This document shows positions 45,620 through 57,335 of a stretch of 64,000 nucleotides of DNA, piece after piece (positions within the stretch are counted from its first letter, which is position 1; every line of letters begins with the position of its first letter). Made by a program: the position numbers and the translations under genes. Origin of the DNA: Ilex aquifolium (taxonomy: Eukaryota; Streptophyta; Magnoliopsida; Aquifoliales; Aquifoliaceae). The DNA is taken from the NCBI GenBank assembly GCA_951799425.1, contig OX637401.1, positions 21,924,001 to 21,988,000 of the forward strand, in the 5' to 3' direction. The notes beneath the pieces were generated by a model, which worked only from the letters and a program-made list of their open reading frames with translations, did not search any database and was not told the DNA's origin.

Positions 45620-46450
45620 GGTGTATTTTCGGTGGAATTTTTTAGTGGTTTGTGGCTAGGTGTGGATTGCAGTGGCCGAGTGATAGCTGCGGTGATGGGT
45701 GGTTGGGTGATTGTGGCTAGGTGGTGGTTGCAATGGTTGGTGGCTGCGATGGTTAGTGGTTGGGTGAGAGGTGGCTGTGGTGGTTTGTAGCTGGTGGTGG
45801 TTGCGGTGGGTTGGTGGCTGCGATGGTTTATGGTTGGGTGATTGTGACTGGGTGGCGCATGCGGTGGTTTGTAGCCAGTTAATTGTGGCTGGGTGGTGGT
45901 TGGTGGCTGCAATGGTTGGTGGTTGGGTGGTGCTTGCGGTGGTTTGTAGCCGGTTGATTGTGTCTGGGTGATGGTTGGTGGCTGCGATGGTTGGTGGTTG
46001 GGTGGTGTCTACGGTGGTTTGTAGCTGGTTGATTGTGTCTAGGTGGTCGTTGGTGGCTGTGATTGTGAGATCCTGGCTAGTCCCACATTGGTTGCTTGGG
46101 GGAGATTTGGGCTGTTTATAAGTGACTCCTGTACTACCTCTTTTTAAGAGGCGGGTACGGGGTGTTACAAATGGTATCAGAGCCGACCCTGACCGGCTGA
46201 TGGTGGGTAACCCTGCACGGGTGCTCGTGTGAGCCTAGCGCTGCGGCGTGGTAAAGCTGCACGGGGACGTGCAGCCCTGAGGGGGGTGGATTGTGAGATC
46301 CTGGCTAGTCCCACATCGGTTGCTTGGGGGAGATTTGGGCTGTTTATAAGTGACTCCTATACTACCTCTTTTTAAGAGGCGGGTACGGGGTGTTACAGCG
46401 ATGGTTGGTGGTTGGGTGGTGTCTGCGGTGGTTTGTAGCTGGTTGATTGT
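45620..46450 (+). repeat. G/T-rich minisatellite
   Basis: Imprecise units of roughly 70-80 bp built from GGTTGGTGGCTGCGATGGTT, GGTGGTTTGTAGC(T/C)GGTTGATTG and GTCTGGGTGGTGG. The strand asymmetry is strong (G and T only for long stretches). Open frames here are a by-product of the repeat. Confidence 0.85.
46064..46397 (+). mobile_element. Complete TRIM retrotransposon
   Basis: Two 106-bp LTRs (46064-46169, 46292-46397) start TGTGAGATCC and end GTGTTACA, with two or three differences by eye. After the first LTR is a primer-binding site TGGTATCAGAGCC (46172-46184), complementary to the initiator tRNA-Met 3' end. Before the second is a purine tract GAGGGGGGTGGA. Flanks GTGAT (46059-46063) and GCGAT (46398-46402) are the 5-bp duplication with one change. 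It has no coding capacity, as is normal for TRIMs. Confidence 0.92.
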
Positions 46451-46689
46451 GTCTGGGTGGTGGCGTTGGAGCTTTTGGCTCGATTGGGCAAATGGAAAGG
46501 AAAAAAATGGAGATTAATAAAGGCCAAGGGTAGAAAAGTAATTTTCAAAATTTCTGTCTAATTCATCAGTCAACTTGCTAATTTTGAAACTTGAAGGGGC
46601 AAATTGTTTAATTTTAAACTAGATGGACTTGATTGAAACAAGACTCAAAGTTTAAGGAGGTATTTTGTAATTAACCCTTTCTTTATCGT

Positions 46690-47500
46690 AGTAAAAACTA
46701 GAAAAATTATTTTTGAGTAATATAGAAAAAGTTAAAAAGACAGAAGGAAAAGTGCTGGAGAATCTCCCATTGAAGCCCATCAAACCCTATCCTTCTCACA
46801 TAGTTATTACAAAAAAAAAAAAAAAAACATGTAAAGGAGACTTTATCCTTGTAAAAGGATCAAATAAAGGCTTCAGTTGCTTAATGAAGAAGGTGTTTTT
46901 TTTCGGAAAGTTGCTTAATGAAGAAGGTGTTAGGGATTATATTAGGTTTAAAAACACTACGGCCACTGAATTTTATCCTTTATTTTATTTTGACATCCAA
47001 AAATTATTTTCTTCTCAAGATAATATTCAAACTATGTAACATGAATCTGACCACCAAATTGATGTATCACACAAATTCTGACTACCAAATTTTTTTTTTT
47101 AAAAAAAAAAAAAATTTATTAGAAGAAAAATAGAAGGAACGGGCAAAACTCAGGCAATTGGTTTTGTCAATGGATTATAATGAGGGAATTTTTTATAGAA
47201 ACCGACCAACATCTATTTAAATTTATCTAAAATATATTTTTTTCACCCTATAACTATTAATAATTTCTTAAGTAATGGTGTGAAAGAGGAAAAATAATGA
47301 GGGAAATTTTAAAAAAAAAGAAAAGAAAAGAAAAGAAGAAGGGGTCTGGATTATTAATTTCGTCAAATGCAAGGGGTAGGCAGCTATATATACATACTTT
47401 GGAAGCTGGGAATGACGAAAATAACACAAGCACCCCTTATTTTGGGTATATATACAAAAACATACTGGTAAAGTTGGAGGCAACAGTTTCATTTTCCGGA
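46690..47500. other. Upstream region of copy D, nearly identical to that of copy E
   Basis: From about 47207 it matches 53155-53450 almost base for base (ATTTATCTAAAATATATTTT, GGGGTCTGGATTATTAATTT, CAAGGGGTAGGCAGCTATAT). The TATATATAC around 47388-47396 is a candidate TATA region, about 110 bp before the start codon. Confidence 0.6.
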
Positions 47501-47503
47501 GAG

Positions 47504-48308
47504 ATGAACATCATTCTTGGACTTAACGGTTTCAATTTCTGGAGAGAGAAAGGGGGAGAGAGAGGGATCGGGGAAGAGAATGGGGTATCGGACCTCTCGT
47601 TATTGCCGGAAAGTTGCATTTCGGAGATCATATCATTGACATCACCCACAGACGCATGCAGAGCACCGGCGATCTCATCGGCGTTCAAGTCAGCTGCTGA
47701 TTCCGACACCGTATGGGAGAAATTCCTGCCGTCCGATTATACGGAAATCCTATCGAGGTCCGTCTCTCCGGTGGTTTACTCCACCAAAAAGGAACTCTAC
47801 TTTCGCCTCTGTGACATTCCAATCCTCCTTGATGGAGGCAATCTGGTAAATCAGTAGCTCTTTTATTGTGCTCTATATACTTGCAAATTTGGATTCTTTG
47901 AATATCTGTTGCTACATTTCTCTCTGTGTGTCCTTGCGTGTGTGTGGGAAGAAATAGTGAATCAGGATTCGGACCTCTCAATTTCAAAATTAGGCAACTT
48001 CTATTCAAGTTTTAGGTTGTGTTTGGCATAACATCTCAAACTAGAATTGCATTTCAGTACAATATTTGAGCTAGTAAAGCACACTAGGGTAGAAGTTTTA
48101 CAATCCATTAAGGTTATAGACATATTTTTCTGATAATACAATATTTGAAACTGTTAACAAACAGAGCTTCATGCTGCATAAATGGAGCGGGAAAAAATGT
48201 TATATGATACCAGCAAGAGGGCTTTCGATTGTGTGGGGAGATACGCCACAGTACTGGAGGTGGACATCTTTGCCTGAATCAAGGTCTCTGTCTCTCTGTG
48301 TGTGTGTG

Positions 48309-48349
<41 letters not shown>

Positions 48350-48891
48350 GCGTGTGTACGTGTGAGTGTAATGAGGTCCCATAGTTTACCTAATTTTTAC
48401 TTAATCTTTGCATTGATGAGTGATGTGCATATACTTTTTTTGTGTCCAGATTTTCTGAGGTGGCTGAGCTCCTGAATGTGTGTTGGCTTGCTATTGGAGG
48501 CAAGATGCAAACCCAAATGCTGTCTCCAAAGACCACCTATGTAGCTTACCTTGTCTTTAAAATTGCAGAGAGGAACTATGGGCTTAGTGTCTCATCAAAG
48601 GCATCACTTAGATTTGTTGGGGAAAGCCAAGAAGGGGCTGGATGGTTGACCAACACAGTTTACTTGGAATTGCCTGAACGTAGGCGAGGATTGCGTAGAA
48701 GTGCAGCTAGACAACCTAATGGTTGGCTTCCACAGAGGAGAGTAGATGGGTGGATGGAGATTCGGCTGGGAGAGTTTTTTAATGATCATGGAGTTCAAGG
48801 TGAACTGGAGATGCACTTAAATGAGATCGAACATAGTCATTGGAAGTCTGGCCTCATTGTCAAGGGCATTGAGCTTCGGCCTAAAGAGTAA
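47504..48891 (+). CDS. PP2-B-type F-box protein, copy D
   Basis: Predicted 300 aa: exons 47504-47845, 48165-48283, 48450-48891. The splice sites are CTG/GTAAAT, AACAG/AGC, AAG/GTCTCT and TCCAG/A. The F-box is in exon 1 (LLPESCISEIISLTSPTDAC...), and the PP2 part has [33 protein letters not shown] and ends ELRPKE. The start used by copy C has no ATG here (GAG AAT GGG), so the only in-frame ATG is 47504, which adds an N-terminal stretch MNIILGLNGFNFWREKGG. Intron 1 is the shortest of the family (319 bp), because sequence kept in A, B, C and E has been deleted. Exon 3 is more diverged from copy E than exon 1 is. Confidence 0.82.
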
Positions 48892-50607
48892 ACTGAAAAG
48901 ATACACTTGCATAGTTTAGATCTATTTTATGCATGGTGTTGAATAATGTGATGTCCATTGTAGAATAAGTACTGTGTTTTAGGGTGAAAGTGTTGAAATA
49001 TAAATACTTTAAATTACACCCAAAGCTTAAGGTTGTTTAAAAGAGATTTTACGTGTTAGGCTAAGAGGACGTATTAAAATATAAATATTTAAATTACACT
49101 CTCTCCAACAAAAAAGAGACAAATGTTAGTACATTACCATCTCGAACTTTTTTCATTTTCTTGTTACTCTTGCACTATGCTATTGGTTGAACTTTGCATT
49201 AATTTCGGGTTATTTATCTTGTACTAACCCGAAGCATGATCATTCGTGAGTACACCCGAAGCATGGCCTTTACATTAGTTTTCATTACTTATTTTGTCAA
49301 TGTCAGTGGGTTTTGACGGAATAAACAACGCAAGTTAATGGAAGAGTCACATTGAATACTTTTAATATATTGAAGGTGTAATATAAAAAATTTCATCTTT
49401 GAGATTATAAAGTATAAAATTTTAAATTTTTCGAGTTATAAAGTGAGATACTCCGAAATATATAACAAGACAAAAATGAATGATATGAACTTTTTTATAG
49501 AAACTATTGGTTGCAATTTTATTTGGGGAAGAGTTAAAATGGCATGGAAAGAGATGTGGGAGGGAAGAGAAAATTTAAATGGAAATAGAATTTGGAGAGA
49601 AACAATATTGGTAGTTGCTTTTGGCTCTGGCCTAGACACTATTTTTATTTGTTATTTTTTTTTCGGGTCGAGAGGGACCATTGCAGTTATTATTATCAAG
49701 GGATGGATGGGATCCAATTGATGTTTTGGTTCTTGTATGGGTTTCAGCTAGGCTTGTCAATCGTGTCATGGAAGACTGGTTCGTATCAAATTTTAGCGGA
49801 TTCGTGTCAAAAAGTAATTTACTTACATTCAATTCATTTATTAATTCCTGTCTAACAAGTCGTATCATATCGGATTCGTATCATGTATAACCGGCATATA
49901 AATGAGTTGTGTCGTGTATTATTTTTGATTGACTTCACTCATACCCAATTAGTTTATTAACCATATTGAAGAAATTCACCTTGAAGAACACCACATCCTA
50001 TCCTTCCAAAATGTAAAAAAAAAAAAAAAAAAAAAGGATGTAAAGGACTATAGCTCCTCCTGGACATGTGCCATTAAATTTAATCCATGCTTGACATTAC
50101 AGGATACACTAGTAAAATCCGAATCGGGTCCCCCCCAATTTCACAAGAATTAGAAGATCCCCCAATTCATACACATAAGTAGATTTAACTCATTCAAAAT
50201 CTACTAAATCTGCTGCTAAGTACAAATCTTAACCAATCAAAAGTGAATTAGAGAATTCTCCAATTCTTGTAAAATTGGAAGGGAGCAAACCTGGTAAAAT
50301 CCAATCAGACACCTTAAATGCTTCCTAGTTTCCTTCTCATTAAAGATATGGAAATGCAGATAGATTAATTCCTAGTTTCCTTCTCGCAATATCATAGTTG
50401 TCTCCACTCAACGTATTAACTATCTGTTCAAGACGATTGACCCTTTTCATCAGAGGATCGGGCGGCTATGGAGATTCAGAAGGAAGCATAGTTGGAAGTG
50501 CTCAGAGAGGATAAAAATAAAAATTATGTATATTGCAGGACTCCACTTGTCCAAACATATTCTTAAAGGTTTAAATTAGGGCTTGGGAATACTTAATGCT
50601 TAAGCTT
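48892..50607. other. D-E intergenic, no gene
   Basis: Includes a roughly 115-bp insertion after the copy D stop (48988-49110) that is absent behind copy E, a dispersed repeat around 49745-49930, an A-run at 50018-50035 and the segment marker at 49980. Short open frames at 49443-49890 have no recognisable content. Confidence 0.5.
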
Positions 50608-51210
50608 TCAGGAATGTTTAAATGCAACTCACACCCCTTTCTCGCAAAGGGCACAAAAAGCATTTTAGCATTCTCTTTTGATCAAAAGTTAAAACTTATT
50701 CAAGTTCATAACAATTTATTTGGAAGAAGATAGCAAGAAAATACATCAATATAGACCTCATCGATACAGGGTATAGGAAAATTCCTCCGCAATCAAGTAG
50801 AACTAGAAAGGTTGTATGAATTTTTAAATGGAACTCACACCCTTTCCTCACAAAGGGTAGAAAAGGCATTTTAGCATTCTCTTTTCATCAAAAGTCAAAA
50901 CTTATTCGACTTCATAACAACTTATTTTGTAGGAAGATAACAAGAAAATGCATCAATAGGAACACAGGATATAGGAAAATTCCTACACAATGAAGAAGAA
51001 CTAAAAAAGTTTCGAGAATTTTTAATTGGAACTTGCACTTTCCTCACAAAGGGCAGAAAAAACATTTTAGCATTCTCTTTTTTATCAAAAGTCAAAATTT
51101 ATCCGAATTTATAACAATTTATTTTGTAGAAAGATAGCAAAAAAGTACATCAATAAGACCCATCGACATAGGGTATAGAAAAATTCCTACGCAAAGAAGT
51201 AGAACTAAAA
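50608..51210 (+). repeat. Second 205-bp array, about three units
   Basis: Same unit as at 42569-44438 (CTCACACCCCTTTCTCGCAA, GATCAAAAGTTAAAACTTAT, GGTATAGGAAAATTCCTCCG), at the equivalent place upstream of copy E but with far fewer and more diverged units. Confidence 0.9.
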
Positions 51211-53451
51211 ATTGGGTTTCAAAGACACATTTAAAGTTCTATAGAAAGAGGAACCAATTTACAGAGAGAGAGAGAGGGGGGAGAGATGGACATTTTTTAG
51301 AAAAAATGTAGTGTTTTACTTCGTCACACTTTTACTTAATTCAAAGGATAAAATAAGTTTAAATATGATTCTATCTAGAATTTTATTTATATTTTATTAA
51401 AAAAACTCAGGTGACACGCACGTGTGCAATATTGTAACTGAAATTAAGAGAATGTCCACGTTAAAGCATGTCACATAATTTTAGTACATATTTCAAAAAA
51501 ATGGCAAAAACTTTATTCAAGGTGCAATTATGTTTTTAACCATTGCATATGCATGCACAGAGCATTGGTGAGCCCATATTTTTATTTTTTATTTAATAAA
51601 AATTAATTTTTTAATTATTTTATATTATTTTTATCATCTTAACAATCAATGTCAATGAATCAATTAAACCAAAATTCATAATTCCCAATTAATTTTGTTA
51701 TAGTACCAATATATTTTTTTTATAGATAGACAATCTCTCATAAAAATACGAGAAAATCTTTACATTTTTGGTAAGAATGAAATGAAAAAATCTATTGTAT
51801 ACAAAAAGGTTTGAACTAAATGAGGTTAAACTATAATTCAAAATGGGAGGGAGAGATTGATTTTCCACCATTTCATTTCGAAGGAAAAATGGGTAAAAAA
51901 GAAAATTGGATGAAAAGACCATCCATCCCGGCCCACCAAAAATATTATGTTCAATTGTGGGCGGAAAACTGAAGAAAGAAGGGGCCATTTTAAATTATAG
52001 TGCTCTAATTACTTATTTGCCCATGTCAAAATTCTTCACTATTCTACTCTTCCATGTGTTTAATTTTACACCACATTCCATTTGGTGAGACATTTGACTT
52101 GTCACATGTGAGCTGTTAAACAATAACATACTCTTTTTTTTTTTTAACATTTTTGAAAAAAAAGTTGTAGGAGAAAAATGTCTATAGGTGAAATATATAA
52201 TGGCATTATAGCAATTTTTTGTGAGGGTTAAATGGTAAATTGAAGTTTATGTGCTTTCTTTCTTTTCATTTTTTCTTTAATACCAAACAATTTAAAAACA
52301 ATCATTCCAACTTTCTATCCATTATACCAAACAAAAACGAGAGAAAGTGTTTTTTCTTCCTCAAATGATGGAAAACATATCTCTCATATTTTTTCATCCC
52401 TCTAACTTTCTCTTCCTCCTATTAAACGGAACATTAGTTCATGTATGCCATTTAGTTTAATCAATCGCCACCTTTTTCGAAGCATAAAAGGAAAATCTTA
52501 TTAATGAATTTTGTAAACAAGACCAAAAGGATATCCCTTCCACATTCTCTCGTTTCCATGAAATTGAAAAAAATTTAAATAAAGGCATCAGTTGCTTAGT
52601 GAGGAAGGTGTTAGGGATTATACTAGGTTTAAAAACACTATGGCCCCTGAATTTTATCCTTTATTTTATTTTGACCTCCAAACAATATTTTCTTCTCAAG
52701 ATAATATTCAAACTATGCAACATAATTCTGACCACCATATTGATGTATCCCACAAATTCTGACTACCAAATTTTAAAAAGACAAAAACTTTATTCGAAGA
52801 AAAATCGAAGGATAAGGCAAAACACACGGCAATCAGTATTGTCAATGGATTGTGTCGTTTTTTAATATAGTGTAACTTATATCTTGGTAAAATACGTTTA
52901 ACTTGTATCTAACCTATTTATAATTATGCATAGACAAATTTGTATCATATTTGATTCGTGTTATGTATAAATTTATTTAATTAAATGCGTATCGTGTTTA
53001 ACTAAAATCCCATCAAATATTTTCCTTTACGTATTTAACAAAATTTTCATTTAATATTCAACTCAGCTAAATCTCAACTCCAATTATTAATGTTGCATTG
53101 ATTTCGTATCAACTTCAGTTATAGTGGGAAAAGTTACTATGCCTATAAACTTACCAACATCTATTTAAATTTATCTAAAATATATTTTTTTCACCCTATA
53201 ACTATTAATAATTTCTTAAGTAATGGTGTGAAAGAGGAAAAATAATGAGGGAAATTTAAAAAAAAAAAGAAAAGAAAAGAAAAGAAGAAGGGGTCTGGAT
53301 TATTAATTTTGTCAAATGCAAGGGGTAGGCAGCTATATATACATACTTTGGAAGTTGGGAATGACGAAAATAACACAATCACCCCTTATTTTGGGTATAT
53401 ATACAAAACATACCGGTAAAGTTGGATGTAACAGTTTCATTTTCCGGAGAG
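51211..53451. other. Duplicated intergenic block and copy E promoter
   Basis: 51220-51850 matches 44560-45130. 52570-52800 matches 46865-47100. 53155-53451 matches the copy D upstream region closely. No gene is supported. Confidence 0.6.
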
Positions 53452-55757
53452 ATGAACATTATTCTTGGACTTAACGGTTTCAATTTCTGGAGAGAGAAAG
53501 GGGGAGAGAGAGGGATCAGGGAAGAGGATGGGGTATCGGACCTCTCGTTATTGCCGGAAAGTTGCATTTCGGAGATCATATCATTGACATCACCCACGGA
53601 CGCATGCAGAGCACCGGCGATCTCATCGGCGTTCAAGTCAGCTGCTGATTCCGACACCGTATGGGAGAAATTCCTGCCGTCCAATTATACGGAAATCCTA
53701 TCAAGGTCCGTCTCTCCGGTGGCTTACTCCACCAAAAAGGAACTCTATTTTCGCCTCTGTGACACTCCAATCCTCCTTGATGGAGGCAATCTGGTAAATC
53801 AGTAGCTCTTTTATTGTACTCTATATACTTGCAAATTTGGATTCTTTGAATGTCTGTTGCTGTATTTCTCTCTGTGTGTCTTTGCGTGTGTGTGGGAAGA
53901 TATAGTGAATCAGGATTCGGATCTCTCAATTTCAAAATTAGGCAACTTTTATCTAAGTTTTAGGTTGCTTTTTGCATAACTTCTCAAATTAGAAGTGCAT
54001 TTCAGAGATGAACCTTATCAAATGGACTTTCCAGTTGGACTTCTTAAGAATTTTGAATGTTTGGTGAATATTATATGAAAATATGTTTGGTGGTAATATC
54101 CTAGAAGTGTAAAATAATCTCTCTCTATCCATATTACCCTTAATTTGGTCATACACTTATGTATTAACTATGTAATCAAATATATTTAATATATTTCCCA
54201 TGAAAACTAAATAAGTTTAACAAATCTATCTAAAACTAACATAATTAAAAAGAAAAAAAAAAAGAAGAACAGGTTAGGGCACGAACCTCCCATCTTATCT
54301 GACAAATCTTTAGTATTTACACACGAGTTGTATGTATGGTTTTACTCACTAAATAGGTTTTCATAATGCTCGTGATTACTAAAGTGGGTGGTTGGTTCTA
54401 GGTGGTTTGAGTTGTTTCTGCATTCCATTTTTCTCTTTTTGCAAAGAATTCTTGCCAATGGAGGTTGGGTCTAGGTGGTTTTAGAGTTGTTCATGAATTC
54501 CATTTTTCTCTTTTTGCAAGGAATTCTTGCCAATGGTGGTTGGGTCTAGGTGGTTTTAGAGTTGTTCATGAATTTTATTTTTCAGTTTACAAGTAATTCT
54601 AGCCAATTTATTTATTACATGAAAAGCCAAATAGCTAATTTAAAACATTGTCAACCGGAAGAATTCATATTAAGATCACGCAAAAACCAAAAAAAATAAT
54701 TAAAATCTATGCATAAATAGTTCTAAATGAAGTGCACACTAACCAAAGGACTTGTATACTAACTAGAGAAAACTCTAGAAGTCTACATAGCTTATAATGA
54801 GCATACGAAAACCAACTATGAACATACAACTGGGAAAGTGTGTTAACACTGTGACTGACCAACGAGTAAAGGACCTTAGTTTGGTGTCCTTTTATCCATG
54901 AAGCAACACATTCATCCTCTGATGAATATCAGTTCTCTTGCCATATCTTTATAAAATTTGGTTCATAGTTTTCGTTTGTGTTCTTATTTGTTTTATCTAT
55001 ATCATTGAAATCAAGAACATTTCTCATTGTATATGGGGCCTATTAGACGTTCAGGTAGTTGAAAAAAAATTTAGAAAAGAATACATGTATGTAGAATGTG
55101 ATGGCATTATGGAAATAAGTCTATAATATCTTTTCCTGTCCCTTCTTTTTACCAAACAAAACAATGGAGAATTTAGTCCTCTTACTTTATCCATCCCTTT
55201 TGCCAAACAAAGAGGAGGGAAAAAAAGGTTTCCTTCCCTTTTGGATAGAAAATCCATTCCCCTTACTTTTCCTTCCATCCATTCTGTCAAACATAACAAA
55301 AAAAAATTCATTGGTGGACAAGTGAATTAGACTGATATTGACAAAATTTCAAATAGATAAGATAGTGAATTTCTGTGGATCACAGATGTCTAGGAGGCAT
55401 AAGTGGTCAAGAGCGTTACCCAATTTTTAAGTGGCCGATTCCCAAAGTGAAGCAATAGTTATATGAGCTAGTAAACCACACAATGGTAGAAGTTTTACAA
55501 TCCATTAAGGTTTTAGAGCAACACAGAACCCAAAATGAGAAAATGTTGATTTTCTTTTTACACTAAATCAATCACGACAGTTTTTCTTATATTTTACATA
55601 TTTTTCTGATAATACAATATTTGAAACTGTTAACAAACAGAGCTTCATGCTAAATAAATGGAGCGGGAAAAAATGTTATACGATAGGAGCAAGAGGGCTT
55701 TCGATTGTGTGGGGAAATACTCCACAGTACTGGAGGTGGACATCTTTGCCTGAATCA

Positions 55758-55815
<58 letters not shown>

Positions 55816-56374
55816 ATATATATATATATATTTGTATGTGTGAGTGTATGACGATATGCGTAAATGAGGTCCCATGGTTTACCTAATTTTTACTTGTCTT
55901 TGCATTGATGAGTGATGTGCATATACTTTTTTTGTGTCCAGATTTTCTGAGGTGGCTGAGCTCCAGGATGTGTGTTGGCTTGCTATTGGAGGCAAGATGC
56001 AAACTCAAATGCTGTCTCCAAAGACCATCTATGCAGCTTACCTTGTCTTTAAAATTGGAGAGAGGAACTATGGGCTTGCAGTCCAATCAAAGGCATCAGT
56101 TGGATTTGTTGGGGAAAGCCATGAAGGGGCTGAAGTTTTGACCAACACAGTTCACTTGAAATTGCCTGAACGTAGGCCCAGAAGGGCAGCTAGACAACCT
56201 AATGGTTGGCTTCCACAGAGGAGAGTAGATGGGTGGATGGAGATTAAGCTGGGGGAGTTTTTTAATGATCATGGAGATTACGGTGAGGTGGAGATGCAAT
56301 TCAATGAGATCGAACATGGTCATTGGAAGAGTGGCCTCTTTGTTGAGGGCATTGAGGTTCGACCTAAGGAGTAA
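53452..56374 (+). CDS. PP2-B-type F-box protein, copy E
   Basis: Predicted 297 aa: exons 53452-53793, 55641-55759, 55942-56374, with the same splice junctions as copy D. It has the same N-terminal extension starting at the ATG at 53452, since GAGGATGGG replaces the downstream in-frame start. The F-box is in exon 1, and the PP2 part has [34 protein letters not shown] and ends EVRPKE. A 9-nt in-frame gap in exon 3 relative to D shortens the [13 protein letters not shown] region. Intron 1 (1847 bp) keeps ancestral sequence (55316-55540) matching copy A, plus about 1.2 kb not seen in the sisters. Intron 2 opens with the longest CT tract of the family. Confidence 0.85.
54010..55310. other. Unassigned sequence within copy E intron 1
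   Basis: Absent from copy D and without a match in copies A-C. It includes direct repeats of about 70 bp around GGTTGGGTCTAGGTGGTTTTAG (54460-54580). Probably transposon-derived, but I could not define ends. Confidence 0.4.
55760..55811 (+). repeat. CT microsatellite at the intron 2 donor of copy E
   Basis: AAG/GTCTCTCTC... : the donor GT is itself the start of the repeat. About 25 CT units, followed by (TA)n at 55817-55830. Confidence 0.92.
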
Positions 56375-57069
56375 AAGTAAATTGAAAAGATAAGCATGCA
56401 TAGTCTAGTTCTATTTTATGCCTGGTGTTGAATCATGTGGTGTCCATTGTAGAATTGGCATGGTGTTTTAGGGTGTGAGAGACAGATGTTAGTACGTTAC
56501 CCTTTGGAACTTTTTTTCATTTTCTGGTTACTCTTGGACTCTATATGCTTTTGGTTGAACTCTGCACTAATTACAGGGTTATTTATCTCGTAGTAACAGT
56601 TGTTAATTGAACTGATTTTGATCCTCAAATGCTCGATCTCAGAGGAGAAAATTTGTGATGGAAGAACTGTTTAGTGGAAGAAACTGAATCGAAGCTTGAT
56701 CCTTCGTCGGTGCACCCAAAGCTTGGTATAATGCCATGTCTACTTGTCTCTCCTCGACCTGGTGATTGTACTTTTGAATCTCTCTATCGCTTCTTTTTGG
56801 GTAAACCATCGTTGTAAAATTTGATCATCATCTAGGAACATATGGTCCTTTTTGACAACAGCTATCATCTCTTGTGCCAACTTTGATGTTTCTTCTTTGT
56901 TGTTGGTTATCACTTGGTGGTCTGTTTTGGAGGAGATTGACATTCAAGACCACTATTTGGAAAAAAATATTGGATGAAACCATTATACCATGTCAGCAAT
57001 ATCACGTGTTGTAATAGTCCACTAATAAATAAACAAATCAGCAAATGGGGTGCTATTAAAACTCATAAC
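56375..57069. other. Downstream of copy E; minus-strand open frame of unknown nature
   Basis: 56375-56600 matches the copy D 3' region. A 67-codon minus-strand frame (56943-56740) is charged and protein-like (DDDQILQRWFTQKEAIERF) but has no family I recognise. It could be a captured exon or chance. Confidence 0.3.
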
Positions 57070-57074
57070 TACCT

Positions 57075-57307
57075 TGTTAGGAAACAATAAGAAAGCAAGA
57101 TAAATTGAGGGAAAAATCACTGATCTATTATTTGATAAACATGACTATTAAATAGTCTCATAAGAAACAATTTGAGAAAAATCATTCCACGTCTAACAAG
57201 AATTCCTAATATTTTGGAATCCTAACTGAAAGGAAATGGTAAACATGCAGACATGTGGAATAGGTCTTTATTGACAGCAAGTAACAAACTAACTCAAAAC
57301 ACTAACA
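57075..57307 (-). repeat. 3' LTR of the copia element
   Basis: 233 bp. On the plus strand it starts TGTTAGGAAACAATAAGAAA and ends AACACTAACA. It contains an AT-rich stretch (ATTCCTAATATTTTGG) that the other LTR lacks. Confidence 0.93.
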
Positions 57308-57335
57308 CCCTCCCTTAAACCGAAGTTGCAGGCTA

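Larger units (their letters stand above)
45260..46677. mobile_element. Mutator-like element containing a GT-rich minisatellite
   Basis: Ends GGGTTATTTACAAAATGTCC and the complement of GGGTTAATTACAAAATACCT. An 8-bp direct repeat TTTCTTTA lies at 45252-45259 and 46678-46685. The next inner blocks (AACTTTGGGTCTTCTTTTAA against TAAAGTTTGAGTC complement) continue the inverted repeat. The interior holds a G/T-rich minisatellite and a nested TRIM. Confidence 0.75.

Noticed and set aside
45599..45971. W/G/V-rich open frames, plus and minus
   Set aside because: Products of the G/T minisatellite inside a transposon, with no domain or splice context.
46172..46184. tRNA gene suggested by TGGTATCAGAGCC
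   Set aside because: It is the primer-binding site of the TRIM, and there is no cloverleaf around it. The same motif on the minus strand near 61300 belongs to the copia element. I saw no complete tRNA gene.
49443..49890. Several plus- and minus-strand frames of 69-92 codons
   Set aside because: They overlap each other, contain part of a dispersed repeat, and are not present behind other copies.
55645..55886. Open frames on both strands across the copy E CT tract
   Set aside because: They arise from repeat reading (SLSLSL and RERERE); the real exon ends at 55759.
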